Under the pieces are notes generated by a model. It had not been told where the DNA came from. It ran no database searches and saw nothing but the letters and a program-made list of their open reading frames with translations. The position numbers and the translations under genes were made by a program. A stretch of DNA of 64,000 bases from CAVUCH01 sp963697705 (lineage in GTDB: Bacteria; Acidobacteriota; Vicinamibacteria; Vicinamibacterales; JAENWD01): positions 62,001-126,000 of the forward strand of contig CAVOPA010000011.1 in the NCBI GenBank assembly GCA_963697705.1. The letters run 5' to 3'. Position 1 is the stretch's first letter. Each line of letters starts with the position of its first letter. This document shows, piece after piece, positions 27,289 to 35,305 of the stretch.

Positions 27289-29081
27289 AGGGCGTGGCCG
27301 TCACCGAGGGGGCCACGGCGGGACGCGCCGTGCTGCTCACGCACCGCGGTCGGGCCGTCCGGTTTCCGGTGGCGCCCGAACAGGTGGAGCGCGAAGTCGA
27401 GCGGCTGATCCAATCCCGCGACCGCTCCCGCACGCAGCTCGAAGGCATCACGGCGCGCATCAGCGACGGCCCGGCGTCGGATCTCGCGCCGCTGTTCGAA
27501 GCGCAACTCCTGATCCTCGATGACCCGATGCTGCTCGGCCGTGCGACGGTCCTCATCCGGGAGGAACACGTCAACGCCGAGTGGGCGGTACATCGCGCGT
27601 TCGACGAGATCGAACAGCTGTTCGACGCAATTGAGGATCCGTACCTGCGCGAGCGCAAGGGCGATGTCGAAGACGTCGTCGGGCGGCTGCGGATGAACCT
27701 GCGCCAGGGCAGCGTCGCCGCGCACACCTTGCTGCGCGACATCGAAGGGCCGTTCGTGCTCGTTGCAGACGAACTATCGCCGTCGATGGCCGCGCAAATC
27801 GACTGGACGCGCGTCCGTGGATTCGCGATGGACGCCGGCAGCCGCACATATCACACCGCCATCCTCGCCCGTTCGCTGCAGATCCCTGCCATCGTCGGCC
27901 TGCACGACGCGACGTCGCGCGTCGTGGCCGGCGACATCGTGGTCATCGACGGGGCGACGGGTGAGCTGATCGTCGAGCCGACGCCGGACATCCTAGGTGA
28001 GGCCCTCGCGCGGCAGCATCACCCCGACACCGTCCCGGCCCGCGTGGCCGTGCTCGAAGGGCCAGCCACCACCGAGGACGGCGTGCGGATCCGCATCGAG
28101 GCGAACGTCGATCTGCCAGACGATACAGCGGTCGCGCGGGGGTACGGCGCCGATGGCGTCGGGCTCTTCCGATCGGAAGTCCTGCTCGGTGCGGACGACG
28201 GCGACGGGCTCAGCGAAGATCAGCAGTACGAGGTGTATCGGCAGATCGTCCAGGGCATGGCGCCGAGGCCGGTCACCATCCGCACGCTCGATCTCGACGA
28301 GCACCGAGGAGCAGGGCGGCGCGTCGAGGCAGGTGAAGCCGACCGACGGGCGAGCGAGCGTCGCAGCCCTCTCGGGCTGAGGGGATTGCGCCTCAGCCTG
28401 TCACGGCCCGAGACGTTTCGCGCTCAGGTGCGCGCGATGCTCCGCGCAGCGGTCCACGGCCCGGTGCGGGTGCTGCTGCCGTTCGTGTCGAGCGTCGAGG
28501 AGGTACGTGCAGCTCGTGCGCTGTTGCGCGACGTGGCCGCGGAGCTCGCCGGCGTACGGCCGCCCGCTGCGCCGGTGCAGGTTGGCGTCATGATCGAAGT
28601 GCCCTCAGCCGCGCTGACCGCCGACCTGCTGGCGCGCGAGGTCGACTTTCTCGCCATCGGCACCAACGATCTCATTCAGTACACGCTCGCCGTCGATCGC
28701 ACCGACGAGCGTGTGGCACACCTGTACCAGCCGCTGCACCCCGGCATTCTCCGGCTCCTGCGGCTCGTGCGTCGCGCGGCCGCCCGGGCCGGCATCCGGC
28801 TCTCGGTGTGCGGAGAGATGGCGTCCGACCCGGCGCTGCTTGCGGTCCTGATAGGCCTCGGGCTCACCGAGTTCAGCATGACGCCCGCCGCCATCCCCGC
28901 GGCGCGGCACCTCGTAGCATCGGTCCGGGCGGCAACATTGCGAACGATTGTCAATCGAGCGCGACAGCTCGCGACGACTCAGGAAATTGAAGCGTATCTC
29001 GAGCAAACTACCGGTGACATACACCCGGACCGATCGCTCGCGGAACGCGGGCCATCGATTCCCAACAGGAGCAGACCGTGA
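27276..29081 (+). CDS. ptsI: Phosphoenolpyruvate-protein phosphotransferase (PTS Enzyme I)
   Basis: Autophosphorylates from PEP and donates to HPr. 601 aa. The N-terminal HPr-binding and phospho-His domain has the active His193 in AGSRTYHTAILARS. The PEP-binding TIM barrel contains RSEVLLGADDGD, RTLDLDEHRG and the catalytic Cys region LSVCGEMASDP. The start ATG 27276 is preceded by a near-perfect GGGGAGG and overlaps HPr. A stretch rich in Arg/Glu around residues 345-370 is a lineage insertion. The stop overlaps the GTG start of the cupin gene. Confidence 0.95.
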   Translation: MQRLKGVAVTEGATAGRAVLLTHRGRAVRFPVAPEQVEREVERLIQSRDRSRTQLEGITARISDGPASDLAPLFEAQLLILDDPMLLGRATVLIREEHVNAEWAVHRAFDEIEQLFDAIEDPYLRERKGDVEDVVGRLRMNLRQGSVAAHTLLRDIEGPFVLVADELSPSMAAQIDWTRVRGFAMDAGSRTYHTAILARSLQIPAIVGLHDATSRVVAGDIVVIDGATGELIVEPTPDILGEALARQHHPDTVPARVAVLEGPATTEDGVRIRIEANVDLPDDTAVARGYGADGVGLFRSEVLLGADDGDGLSEDQQYEVYRQIVQGMAPRPVTIRTLDLDEHRGAGRRVEAGEADRRASERRSPLGLRGLRLSLSRPETFRAQVRAMLRAAVHGPVRVLLPFVSSVEEVRAARALLRDVAAELAGVRPPAAPVQVGVMIEVPSAALTADLLAREVDFLAIGTNDLIQYTLAVDRTDERVAHLYQPLHPGILRLLRLVRRAAARAGIRLSVCGEMASDPALLAVLIGLGLTEFSMTPAAIPAARHLVASVRAATLRTIVNRARQLATTQEIEAYLEQTTGDIHPDRSLAERGPSIPNRSRP

Positions 29082-29425
29082 GCCAGAAGGTGACACGCGT
29101 GGAGAAGCCCTGGGGCTACGAGCTTCACTGGGCCAAGACCGATCGGTATGTCGGCAAGTTGATTCACATCAACGCCGGACATGCCCTCAGCCTCCAGTAC
29201 CACAACCAGAAAGACGAGACGATCTTCCTATGGGCAGGGAAGCTGCTGTTCGAGATCAAAGAAGGTGACGACCTGAAGCGCTACGACGTGGTGCCCGGCC
29301 AGCCATTCCACGTGACGCCAGGGACCGTCCACCGCATGACGGCGATCGAGGACTGCGACGTCTTCGAAGTTTCAACTCCCGAACTCGATGACGTCGTCAG
29401 ACTCGAGGACAGATACGGCAGATAG
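29078..29425 (+). CDS. Small cupin (mannose-6-phosphate isomerase type II-like)
   Basis: 115 aa, a single cupin barrel. It resembles the C-terminal cupin of type II phosphomannose isomerase/mannose-1-P guanylyltransferase: RVEKPWGYELHWAKT, then YVGKLIHINAGHALSLQYH with metal-ligand histidines, DETIFLWAGK, and TPGTVHRMTAIED carrying the last His. It starts with GTG at 29078 inside the ptsI stop (GTGA overlap) behind a CAGGAG Shine-Dalgarno. The coupling to EI suggests a sugar-phosphate link, but catalytic activity is not proven. Confidence 0.82.
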   Translation: MSQKVTRVEKPWGYELHWAKTDRYVGKLIHINAGHALSLQYHNQKDETIFLWAGKLLFEIKEGDDLKRYDVVPGQPFHVTPGTVHRMTAIEDCDVFEVSTPELDDVVRLEDRYGR

Positions 29426-29731
29426 GACTCGAGTTCGGAGTGCGGAATTCGGAGTGCGGAATGTAGCTCCGATTTTCTGAGCGCGATTGTGGAGCTAAGC
29501 CAGAACGCTGGAACACTCGTCGCGGAGCACGTTCAAGGTGAGACGGCTGCTCGGCGGCGAAGGTAATACGAAACGTCTGTATCTAACGACTGAATAGAAA
29601 AAAGGCCCGCCTCTCGCGTGACGCGAGCCCGAGCCTCGTGAATTCCCGCCCCCCAGCAATAGTTCCGAACTCCAAATTCCGAACTCGGACCTAATTCCGA
29701 ACTCCGAATTCCGCATTCCGAACTGCCACTA
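29426..29731. repeat. Noncoding inverted array of GAATTCGGA / TTCCGAACT words
   Basis: A 306-base gap between the convergent cupin and ssb genes. Left words (TTCGGAGTGCGGAA) occupy 29431-29462. Right words (TTCCGAACTCC and variants) occupy about 29660-29727. The 15-mer TGCGGAATTCGGAGT at 29441-29455 has an exact reverse complement at 29701-29715. A nested inverted pair, TAGCTCC (29464-29470) with GGAGCTA (29491-29497), and an ssb terminator lie inside. The layout parallels the inverted array at 3044-3428, which also separates convergent genes. Confidence 0.65.
29598..29640 (-). terminator. Putative intrinsic terminator of the tol-pal-ssb operon
   Basis: Read on the minus strand, a hairpin CTCGCG-(TCA)-CGCGAG (29613-29627 on the + strand) lies in a GC-rich segment that continues as GAGGCGGGCC and then TTTTTT (complement of 29598-29603). 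It is about 100 bases downstream of the ssb stop. Confidence 0.6.
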
Positions 29732-30178
29732 TCAGAATGGTATGTCGTCCTCAGGGACATCGGCTGGCTCGCTCATCGAGCCCGACGTGTGGCCGCCCGC
29801 CTCGCGGTCCATACCCGCGCCAGAGCGCATCCCGCCGCCGCCACCGCCGCCGCTTCCGAGCAGCGTGATGCGGTCGGCCTTGATCTCGGTGGTGTAGCGC
29901 TTCACGCCGTCCTTGTCGTCCCACTGGCGGGTCTGCAGCCGCCCTTCGACGTAGATCTGCTTTCCCTTCACGAGGTATTGCTGCAGGCTTTCGGCCTGCT
30001 TACCCCACAGGACGATGCGGTGCCATTCGGTTTTTTCCTGCCGCTGTCCTTCCTTGTCGTTCCATTGCTCGGTCGTCGCCAGATTCAGCGTCGCCACCGA
30101 CTGCCCGCCGGGAGTAAACCGCACCTCTGCATCCCGGCCGAGATTTCCCACGAGGATTACCTTGTTCACGCTGCCCAT
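29732..30178 (-). CDS. ssb: Single-stranded DNA-binding protein
   Basis: Essential ssDNA-binding protein; 148 aa. The OB-fold begins MGSVNKVILVGNLGRDAEVR. The core WHRIVLWGKQAESLQQYLVKG is followed by IYVEGRLQTRQW, then a Gly-rich linker with seven consecutive glycines and the acidic C-terminal tip EDDIPF that recruits partner proteins. It lies 38 bases downstream of cpoB on the same strand and thus appears to be the last gene of the tol-pal operon. Confidence 0.96.
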   Translation of the reverse strand: MGSVNKVILVGNLGRDAEVRFTPGGQSVATLNLATTEQWNDKEGQRQEKTEWHRIVLWGKQAESLQQYLVKGKQIYVEGRLQTRQWDDKDGVKRYTTEIKADRITLLGSGGGGGGGMRSGAGMDREAGGHTSGSMSEPADVPEDDIPF

Positions 30179-30216
30179 CGGAGCCGCCCTTTCTCATGCC
30201 GCGCCGGACCGAGACG

Positions 30217-31104
30217 TCAGCGCGTGCGCCGGTTCAAACGATCCAGACCCTGCTTGGCAATCCGCCCCGCGTCGCTGTCCGGATAGTTCTTCACCACGAA
30301 TTCGAACGCTTCGCGCGCCTTGTCTGTCTGACCAAGCCGGTCGTAGCTGATCCCCACCTTGTACCACGCCTCGGGCAGGATGTTGCTGGCCGGGTAGTCG
30401 CGGATCACGCGCTCGTACGCGGCCGCGGCGTCGCGATACTTGCTGTCGCCTGCGTACGACTCGCCGATGTAGTACTGCGCATCGTCGGCGAGCTCGGACT
30501 TGGGGTAGGTCTTGAGATACGTCTCGAACCCCTGGATGGCCAGCGACCACTGGCCCGCGGTGTAGTCGGCGTACGCCGTCTCGTACAAGCGCCGCGGCGT
30601 CATGCCGGTGGCTGCCGTGCCGGAGGGCGCCTGAGGGACACCCGCGGCAGCGGTGGACGGCGGCGAACCCGCCTGGGGCGTGGCTCCCGCTGCCGAGGGA
30701 TCCGCCGGCGAAGCGCCCGGCGTCGTTGCAGCTGCCGGCGACGGCTGCGGAATCTCATCACGCAGGCCTTCGACATCCTGCGACAGCGATGTGAGCCGCA
30801 CGTTGGTCTCATCGAGCTTCTCGCGCAGCACGCGAACGTCGCCGCCGAGCGTGTCGATCTGCAGCTTCTGGTCCGCGAACGCCTTGCGCGTCACGCCTGC
30901 CTGTTCGTCGAGGCGCGCTGTCACACCTTTGATCGCATCGGCTAACGCCGCAAGCAGCTGCTGCAGTTGCTGCGATTGTTCCTGGAGCATGCGGATGTCG
31001 GCCATCAACTGCTCGTGCTCACGGTTCGGGCCCGCGTGCGCAGGCGCGGCGAGCGATGGCACGAGCAGGATGATGGCAGCAAGAACCGGCCAGGCCTTGC
31101 GCAT
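30217..31104 (-). CDS. cpoB: Tol-Pal system protein CpoB/YbgF
   Basis: Periplasmic coordinator of cell-wall synthesis and Tol-Pal constriction. 295 aa from ATG 31104, fixed by an AAGGAGG Shine-Dalgarno. It has a signal peptide (WPVLAAIILLVPSLAAPAHA), a long Gln-rich trimerising coiled coil (about residues 30-110), a Pro/Ala-rich linker, and a C-terminal TPR domain (LYETAYADYTAGQWSLAI through FEFVVKNYPDSDAGR). It is encoded directly after pal, as in proteobacteria. Confidence 0.92.
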   Translation of the reverse strand: MRKAWPVLAAIILLVPSLAAPAHAGPNREHEQLMADIRMLQEQSQQLQQLLAALADAIKGVTARLDEQAGVTRKAFADQKLQIDTLGGDVRVLREKLDETNVRLTSLSQDVEGLRDEIPQPSPAAATTPGASPADPSAAGATPQAGSPPSTAAAGVPQAPSGTAATGMTPRRLYETAYADYTAGQWSLAIQGFETYLKTYPKSELADDAQYYIGESYAGDSKYRDAAAAYERVIRDYPASNILPEAWYKVGISYDRLGQTDKAREAFEFVVKNYPDSDAGRIAKQGLDRLNRRTR

Positions 31105-31121
31105 TCGAAGACCTCCTTGGA

Positions 31122-31706
31122 TCACTTGGCAGTCACCACGAAATGCGCCCGGCGGTTCTTCGACCAGGCTTCCTCGTTGTGGCCCGGGTCGAATGGAAAT
31201 TCCTTGCCGTAGCTGACCGTCTTCACGCGGTCGGCAGGGATGCCGAGCGACACCAGGTAGTTGCGCGCCGCGACGGCGCGGCGTTCACCGAGCGCGAGGT
31301 TGTATTCGGCCGTGCCGCGCTCGTCGCAGTGGCCCTCGACGCTGATCTGCCACGAGGGGTAGCGGCGCAGCACTTCCGCGTTTGCCTGCAGCACCCGCTG
31401 GCCGTCGGCGTCCACTTCGGCCGCGTCGAGCTCGTAGAAGACCGGCTTCAGCGGCGAATTGCGGTTGATGTCGTCGATTGAGCCCGCGGCGATCGAGTCT
31501 TCGGGGACCGGCTCAGGCGGAACGGTCGTGGGCTCCGGCGCCGGAGCAGGCGGCTCGGGCGGCGGCGTGATCGTCGTGCTCGAGCCGGCGGGCGGCGGCG
31601 GAATCGGCCGCGCGATCGGCGGCTTCTTTTTCCCACAGGCGCCGGCGGCAATGGTGACCAACAACAGCAACAGGAAGACAGTCCTGCGGACCGACAGCGT
31701 ATTCAT
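31122..31706 (-). CDS. pal: Peptidoglycan-associated lipoprotein Pal
   Basis: Outer-membrane lipoprotein that anchors to peptidoglycan. 194 aa from ATG 31706. Lipoprotein signal TVFLLLLLVTIAAGAC has the acylated Cys before GKKK. A Pro-rich spacer follows, then an OmpA-like domain with VFYELDAAEVDADGQRVL, the peptidoglycan-binding block ISVEGHCDERGTAEYNLALG and GERRAVAARNYLVSLGI. It starts 20 bases after tolB ends and is followed by cpoB. Confidence 0.95.
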   Translation of the reverse strand: MNTLSVRRTVFLLLLLVTIAAGACGKKKPPIARPIPPPPAGSSTTITPPPEPPAPAPEPTTVPPEPVPEDSIAAGSIDDINRNSPLKPVFYELDAAEVDADGQRVLQANAEVLRRYPSWQISVEGHCDERGTAEYNLALGERRAVAARNYLVSLGIPADRVKTVSYGKEFPFDPGHNEEAWSKNRRAHFVVTAK

Positions 31707-31726
31707 CGCGTGATCTCTCCTCGCGC

Positions 31727-33106
31727 TCATTTCGACCAATCAGGGGTGTAGTTGTTGCCGACTTTCGTGACCTGCTGCAAACCCTTCCCGTCACGGCCGA
31801 TCGTGAAGATCTGCGTCTTTCCCGCGCGGGTGGACGTGAAGGCCAGGTGCCGCCCGTTCGCGGAGTAGCTCGGACTCTCGTTGCTGCCTTCGCCGAACGT
31901 GATCTGGCGGGTCTGGCCGCTGGCGAAGTCGTAGATCTTGATGTCGTATCCAGGTCCCGTGCGGCAGACGAACGCCACCTCGTTGAACGGCGCCGGCGAC
32001 CAGGTGGCGCGATCGCAGAAGGACTCCGTCGAGATGCGGCGGAGGTTCAGGCCGTCGGCGCCCATCACGTAGATTTGCGGTGAGCCGGTACGGTCAGTCG
32101 TAAACGCAATCTGGGCGCCCGTCGGCGACCAGGTGGGGGTGGTGTCGATGGCCGGGTTGTTCGTGATGCGGCGCACGTTGGATCCGTCGCGGTTCGCGAC
32201 GTAGAGTTCCGGGTTGCCGTCACGGCTCGAGGTGAAGGCTATCCGGGTGCCGTCAGGCGACCACGCCGGCAGCCAGTTCTGTGTGCCGCTGGCCGCCATT
32301 GGCGTCTGGAGCGTGCCCTGATAGATGAGCGAGATGAAGATGTCCGGGTATCCACGGCGGTAGGACGTATAGGCGATCGACCGTGCATCGGGTGACCACG
32401 TCGGCATGATGTTCAGCGCCCGGTTCACGGTCACACGGCGCTGGTTCGCGCCGTCGTAGTCGGCGATGTAGACCTCTTTCACGTCGCGCTTCTCGACAGT
32501 CCCTTGCACCCGCTCCCCGTCGCGGTCCGACGAGAATGTGAGCTTGGTCCGCGCCACGCCCTTGAGCGCGCGCTGCTGCTGGTGCACTTCGTCGGAGACT
32601 GTATGGGCGAAAAACCGCGGGTTGCTCGCCGGCCCACTGTACTCCCGATCGAACACCGACTGCCGCGAGCGCACGTTGAACAGGCGCACTTCGAGCCGCA
32701 GGCCGTTGGCGGTCTTCTGCACGGTGCCGATGACGAGACCGTCGGCTCCGAGCTCGCGCCATCGATCGAAGGGTACATCCGACAGCGAGCGGGCCGGCGG
32801 GATGGATGCGTAGGTGTCGCGCGGAATCAGGTAGAACTCCCGCTCGAACGCCAGATCGTCCCAGAGCACGGCGGCAATCGTCTTGGCAGCCGCGATGGTG
32901 TCCGCGTCCGGCGAGAGGGCGATGAAATCGGGAACGGCGTACTTCGGCGGCGCCCCAGGCTCCCCCGTGATGCTCAATTCGATCTCGGACTGCTGCGCGG
33001 GCCTCTGCTGGGCGGGTGCGGCCGTGGGTGGGGTCTGGGACGCGGCGAGCGCGCCCATGCACGCGAAGACAAACACGACAATCAGCACGGTTGGTTTGTG
33101 CGGCAT
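31727..33106 (-). CDS. tolB: Tol-Pal system beta-propeller protein TolB
   Basis: Periplasmic protein linking TolA and Pal. 459 aa with a signal peptide (VLIVVFVFACMGALAAS), an N-terminal alpha/beta domain (DFIALSPDADTIAAAKTI...), and a C-terminal WD40-like (PD40) propeller with repeated WSPDG/TRIAFTS-type strands, e.g. AWSPDGTRIAFTSSRDGNPE. It ends YTPDWSK. The ATG overlaps the stop of the preceding TonB/TolA gene by one base. Confidence 0.94.
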   Translation of the reverse strand: MPHKPTVLIVVFVFACMGALAASQTPPTAAPAQQRPAQQSEIELSITGEPGAPPKYAVPDFIALSPDADTIAAAKTIAAVLWDDLAFEREFYLIPRDTYASIPPARSLSDVPFDRWRELGADGLVIGTVQKTANGLRLEVRLFNVRSRQSVFDREYSGPASNPRFFAHTVSDEVHQQQRALKGVARTKLTFSSDRDGERVQGTVEKRDVKEVYIADYDGANQRRVTVNRALNIMPTWSPDARSIAYTSYRRGYPDIFISLIYQGTLQTPMAASGTQNWLPAWSPDGTRIAFTSSRDGNPELYVANRDGSNVRRITNNPAIDTTPTWSPTGAQIAFTTDRTGSPQIYVMGADGLNLRRISTESFCDRATWSPAPFNEVAFVCRTGPGYDIKIYDFASGQTRQITFGEGSNESPSYSANGRHLAFTSTRAGKTQIFTIGRDGKGLQQVTKVGNNYTPDWSK

Positions 33107-33876
33107 CAGCGCTCGTATCGAAATATGAGATGAACGGTCAGGTCGTTCTCAGTGTACTGTGCCGGCAACGGCGGGAGCTGACGCGTGACGAGCAGTGCCC
33201 GCTGTGCGGTTTGATCGAGGGCGAAGAAGCCGCTCGGACGCTCGACCTCGACGCTCGTGAGACGGCCATCCCGCTGAATCGTGAACTTCACGATCGTCTG
33301 TCCGGCAACCTCCTGCTTCGACGTCCAGTTGCGTTGGATCAACTGCAGCATCGTGGTCAGGTACTCGGGGCAGCAGAAGTTGCCTACATCCAGATATCCG
33401 CCGGTACCGCCGCCGCCAGTCGTCAAGCCGAATCCCACACCGCGAGCGCCCGTTTCCGCCACGGCGGACCCCTCCTGTGGCTCCGCCCCACGCGTCGGTG
33501 TCCTCGAAGTCGCTTCCGGGGGCGCTGACTTCACCGGCGTCTTCGGCGCGGGACGTGTCCGCTCGGACGGGAGCGTCATCTCCGGTGGCTTCGCAGCCGG
33601 CGGCGTCACCGGAGCCCGACGCGGCGCTTCTTCGGCCGGGGGCGCCTGCACCGGTCGACCTCCCATGGGCGTCATGCCGCCCGCCCGCGGCCCCGGCGCA
33701 CCACCGAGGCTGATCGTCATCACTTCGCGCTCCGTCGCGCGCGGCGGCCCGAGCGAGGTCAAGAGCAGGAACGCCGTCAACAGCACGGCATGTGCCAGCA
33801 CCGACACGACCACCGTGCGGTTCATCCCGCGCGGCTGGCGCGTGCGCTCGGCGAGGATATCGGCGACGGCTTCCAT
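33106..33876 (-). CDS. TonB/TolA-family energy transducer
   Basis: 256 aa from ATG 33876; a TTG lies one codon upstream. It has one N-terminal membrane helix (VVVSVLAHAVLLTAFLLLTSL), a long Pro/Ala/Thr-rich periplasmic spacer (about residues 50-150) with a Gly-rich patch, and a C-terminal TonB domain (NWTSKQEVAGQTIVKFTIQRDG). Its position between tolR and tolB argues that it performs the TolA role. The sequence class is TonB C, so the name tolA is by context only. Confidence 0.85.
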   Translation of the reverse strand: MEAVADILAERTRQPRGMNRTVVVSVLAHAVLLTAFLLLTSLGPPRATEREVMTISLGGAPGPRAGGMTPMGGRPVQAPPAEEAPRRAPVTPPAAKPPEMTLPSERTRPAPKTPVKSAPPEATSRTPTRGAEPQEGSAVAETGARGVGFGLTTGGGGTGGYLDVGNFCCPEYLTTMLQLIQRNWTSKQEVAGQTIVKFTIQRDGRLTSVEVERPSGFFALDQTAQRALLVTRQLPPLPAQYTENDLTVHLIFRYER

Positions 33877-33922
33877 CAATCAGGGCGATTCACGCGCGTG
33901 GCGCAATGGTCAAGTGGAGACC

Positions 33923-34384
33923 CTAGCGCTCGCCAGGCAGCTTGGCGACGATACCGACACGCTCGACGCCGCCGGCCTTCAGCTTGTCCATGACGTCCAT
34001 CAGATCCTGCAGCTGCACACCGCCGTCACCTCGCAGAAACACTTCTTTGCTGGTGGCGGTCAGCAACGCCTGGCGCATCCGTTCGTCGAGAATGTCGACT
34101 CGCACCGGGTCCTCGCCAATATAGACGACGCGGTTGGTCCGATAGGCGAGAGGCACGTTGATGAAGATGCGCTCGGCGGTGATTTGCTGCGCACGGCGCG
34201 CGACCGGAAGGTTCACATCGAGGCCACGCTGCATCATCGGCGCGGTCACCATGAAGATGATCAGCAGCACCAGCATCACGTCGACGAGAGGGACGACGTT
34301 GATCTCGGCAAGCGCCGTACTGACGCGGCGTGAGCGGCCGCGCCGGGACTCGCCGCCGTGATCGAGCGACTGGAGTTTGGGCAC
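33923..34384 (-). CDS. tolR: TolR/ExbD-family biopolymer transport protein
   Basis: 153 aa from GTG 34384 (MPKLQSLDHGGE...), 14 bases after the tolQ stop. A basic cytoplasmic N-terminus leads to the ExbD/TolR transmembrane helix INVVPLVDVMLVLLIIFMV, with the conserved proton-path Asp, followed by a periplasmic domain ending GVERVGIVAKLPGER. It forms the stator with TolQ and energises the TonB/TolA protein encoded next. Confidence 0.92.
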   Translation of the reverse strand: MPKLQSLDHGGESRRGRSRRVSTALAEINVVPLVDVMLVLLIIFMVTAPMMQRGLDVNLPVARRAQQITAERIFINVPLAYRTNRVVYIGEDPVRVDILDERMRQALLTATSKEVFLRGDGGVQLQDLMDVMDKLKAGGVERVGIVAKLPGER

Positions 34385-34398
34385 AGGCGACTCCGGAC

Positions 34399-35146
34399 TC
34401 AGGTAAAATTCCGCTCGGAGATGGTCAGGAATTCGAGCGAGAAGTCGTCCATCTCCGACGCGAGCAGCTTCACACGGTTCGACAGGTGGTTGTAGAAATA
34501 CACCGCCGGAATGGCAGCGAACAGGCCGGCAGCTGTCGCGATCAGCGCCTCCGAAATCCCAGGGGCCACAACGCCGAGGTTGGTCGAACCCGTCTGACCG
34601 ATCCCCTGGAATGCCGCCATGATGCCCCACACCGTGCCGAAGAGGCCGATGTATGGCGTGATGCTCGCGGTCGTCGCGAGGAATGGAACGCGGCTTTCGA
34701 GCTTGTTAACTTCTACGGAGGCGGCGCGCAGAAGCGCCCGGTCCAGTGCCGGCAGACTCTTGATGGTGGCCCGTGTCGCAGGCGCGCCCGCAGTGGTCGC
34801 GCCGGTCACGCGCAGCTGCGCGTTCAGCTCGGCGTAACCCGCCTGGAAGATGCCGACGAGCGGGCTTTCCGCCGAGTGTCTTACAGACGGCCTGCACCTC
34901 CGAGAACTTGCTGCTACGGCGAAACACCTCGAGAAATGCGGCCGACTGGCGCTCTGAGCGGCTGAAGACCCACAGCTTGAAGAGGATGACGGCCCAGGAC
35001 GTGATCGAGAAGAGAATCAGGACGAGCAGGACGGCCTTGGTGATCGGGCTCGAGCCGGCGACCATCTGGAGCAGGTCGTGGCCAGCAGCCTCGGTCCCAC
35101 CGTTTCCCTGCACCTGCGTGAGCAGAAACAGGCCGAGCGTGCGCAA
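34399..35146 (-). CDS. tolQ: TolQ/ExbB-family proton channel protein (single-base frameshift near 34870)
   Basis: About 248 aa reconstructed. The likely start is TTG 35146, six bases after a GGAGG Shine-Dalgarno; in-frame codons run up to 35209. The first helix is SPITKAVLLVLILFSITSWAVIL. At 34869-34873 the minus strand reads GGCGGAAAG. Dropping one G gives LGESPLVGIFQAGYAELNA, the expected TolQ loop, and the second frame then carries LESRVPFLATTASITPYIGL, FGTVWGIM and IATAAGLFAAIPAVYFYN. Both halves are typical TolQ, so an inserted base (probably an assembly error) is the simplest explanation. It heads the tol-pal operon. Confidence 0.9.
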
Positions 35147-35199
35147 ACGTGCCTCCGAGTCATATGCAAGAGCGCCGCTGAGACAGCGCGAATCGGCAG

Positions 35200-35228
35200 A
35201 GAATACCACGCGGCTTAGGTGCTTTCAA
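35200..35228 (-). promoter_or_regulatory. Sigma-70-type promoter of the tol-pal operon
   Basis: On the minus strand the -35 TTGAAA (complement of 35223-35228) and the -10 TATTCT (complement of 35200-35205) are separated by exactly 17 bases. Transcription would start near 35193, about 47 bases before the TTG start of tolQ. It lies in the divergent tolQ-recN gap. Confidence 0.65.
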
Positions 35229-35305
35229 GAGTATGCTACAAAGGAAGTTGCGGCGTTTCGATAGTTCCCGGTGACGTTGCCGCGCCCCCGCCTCAACCCA
35301 CTCCC

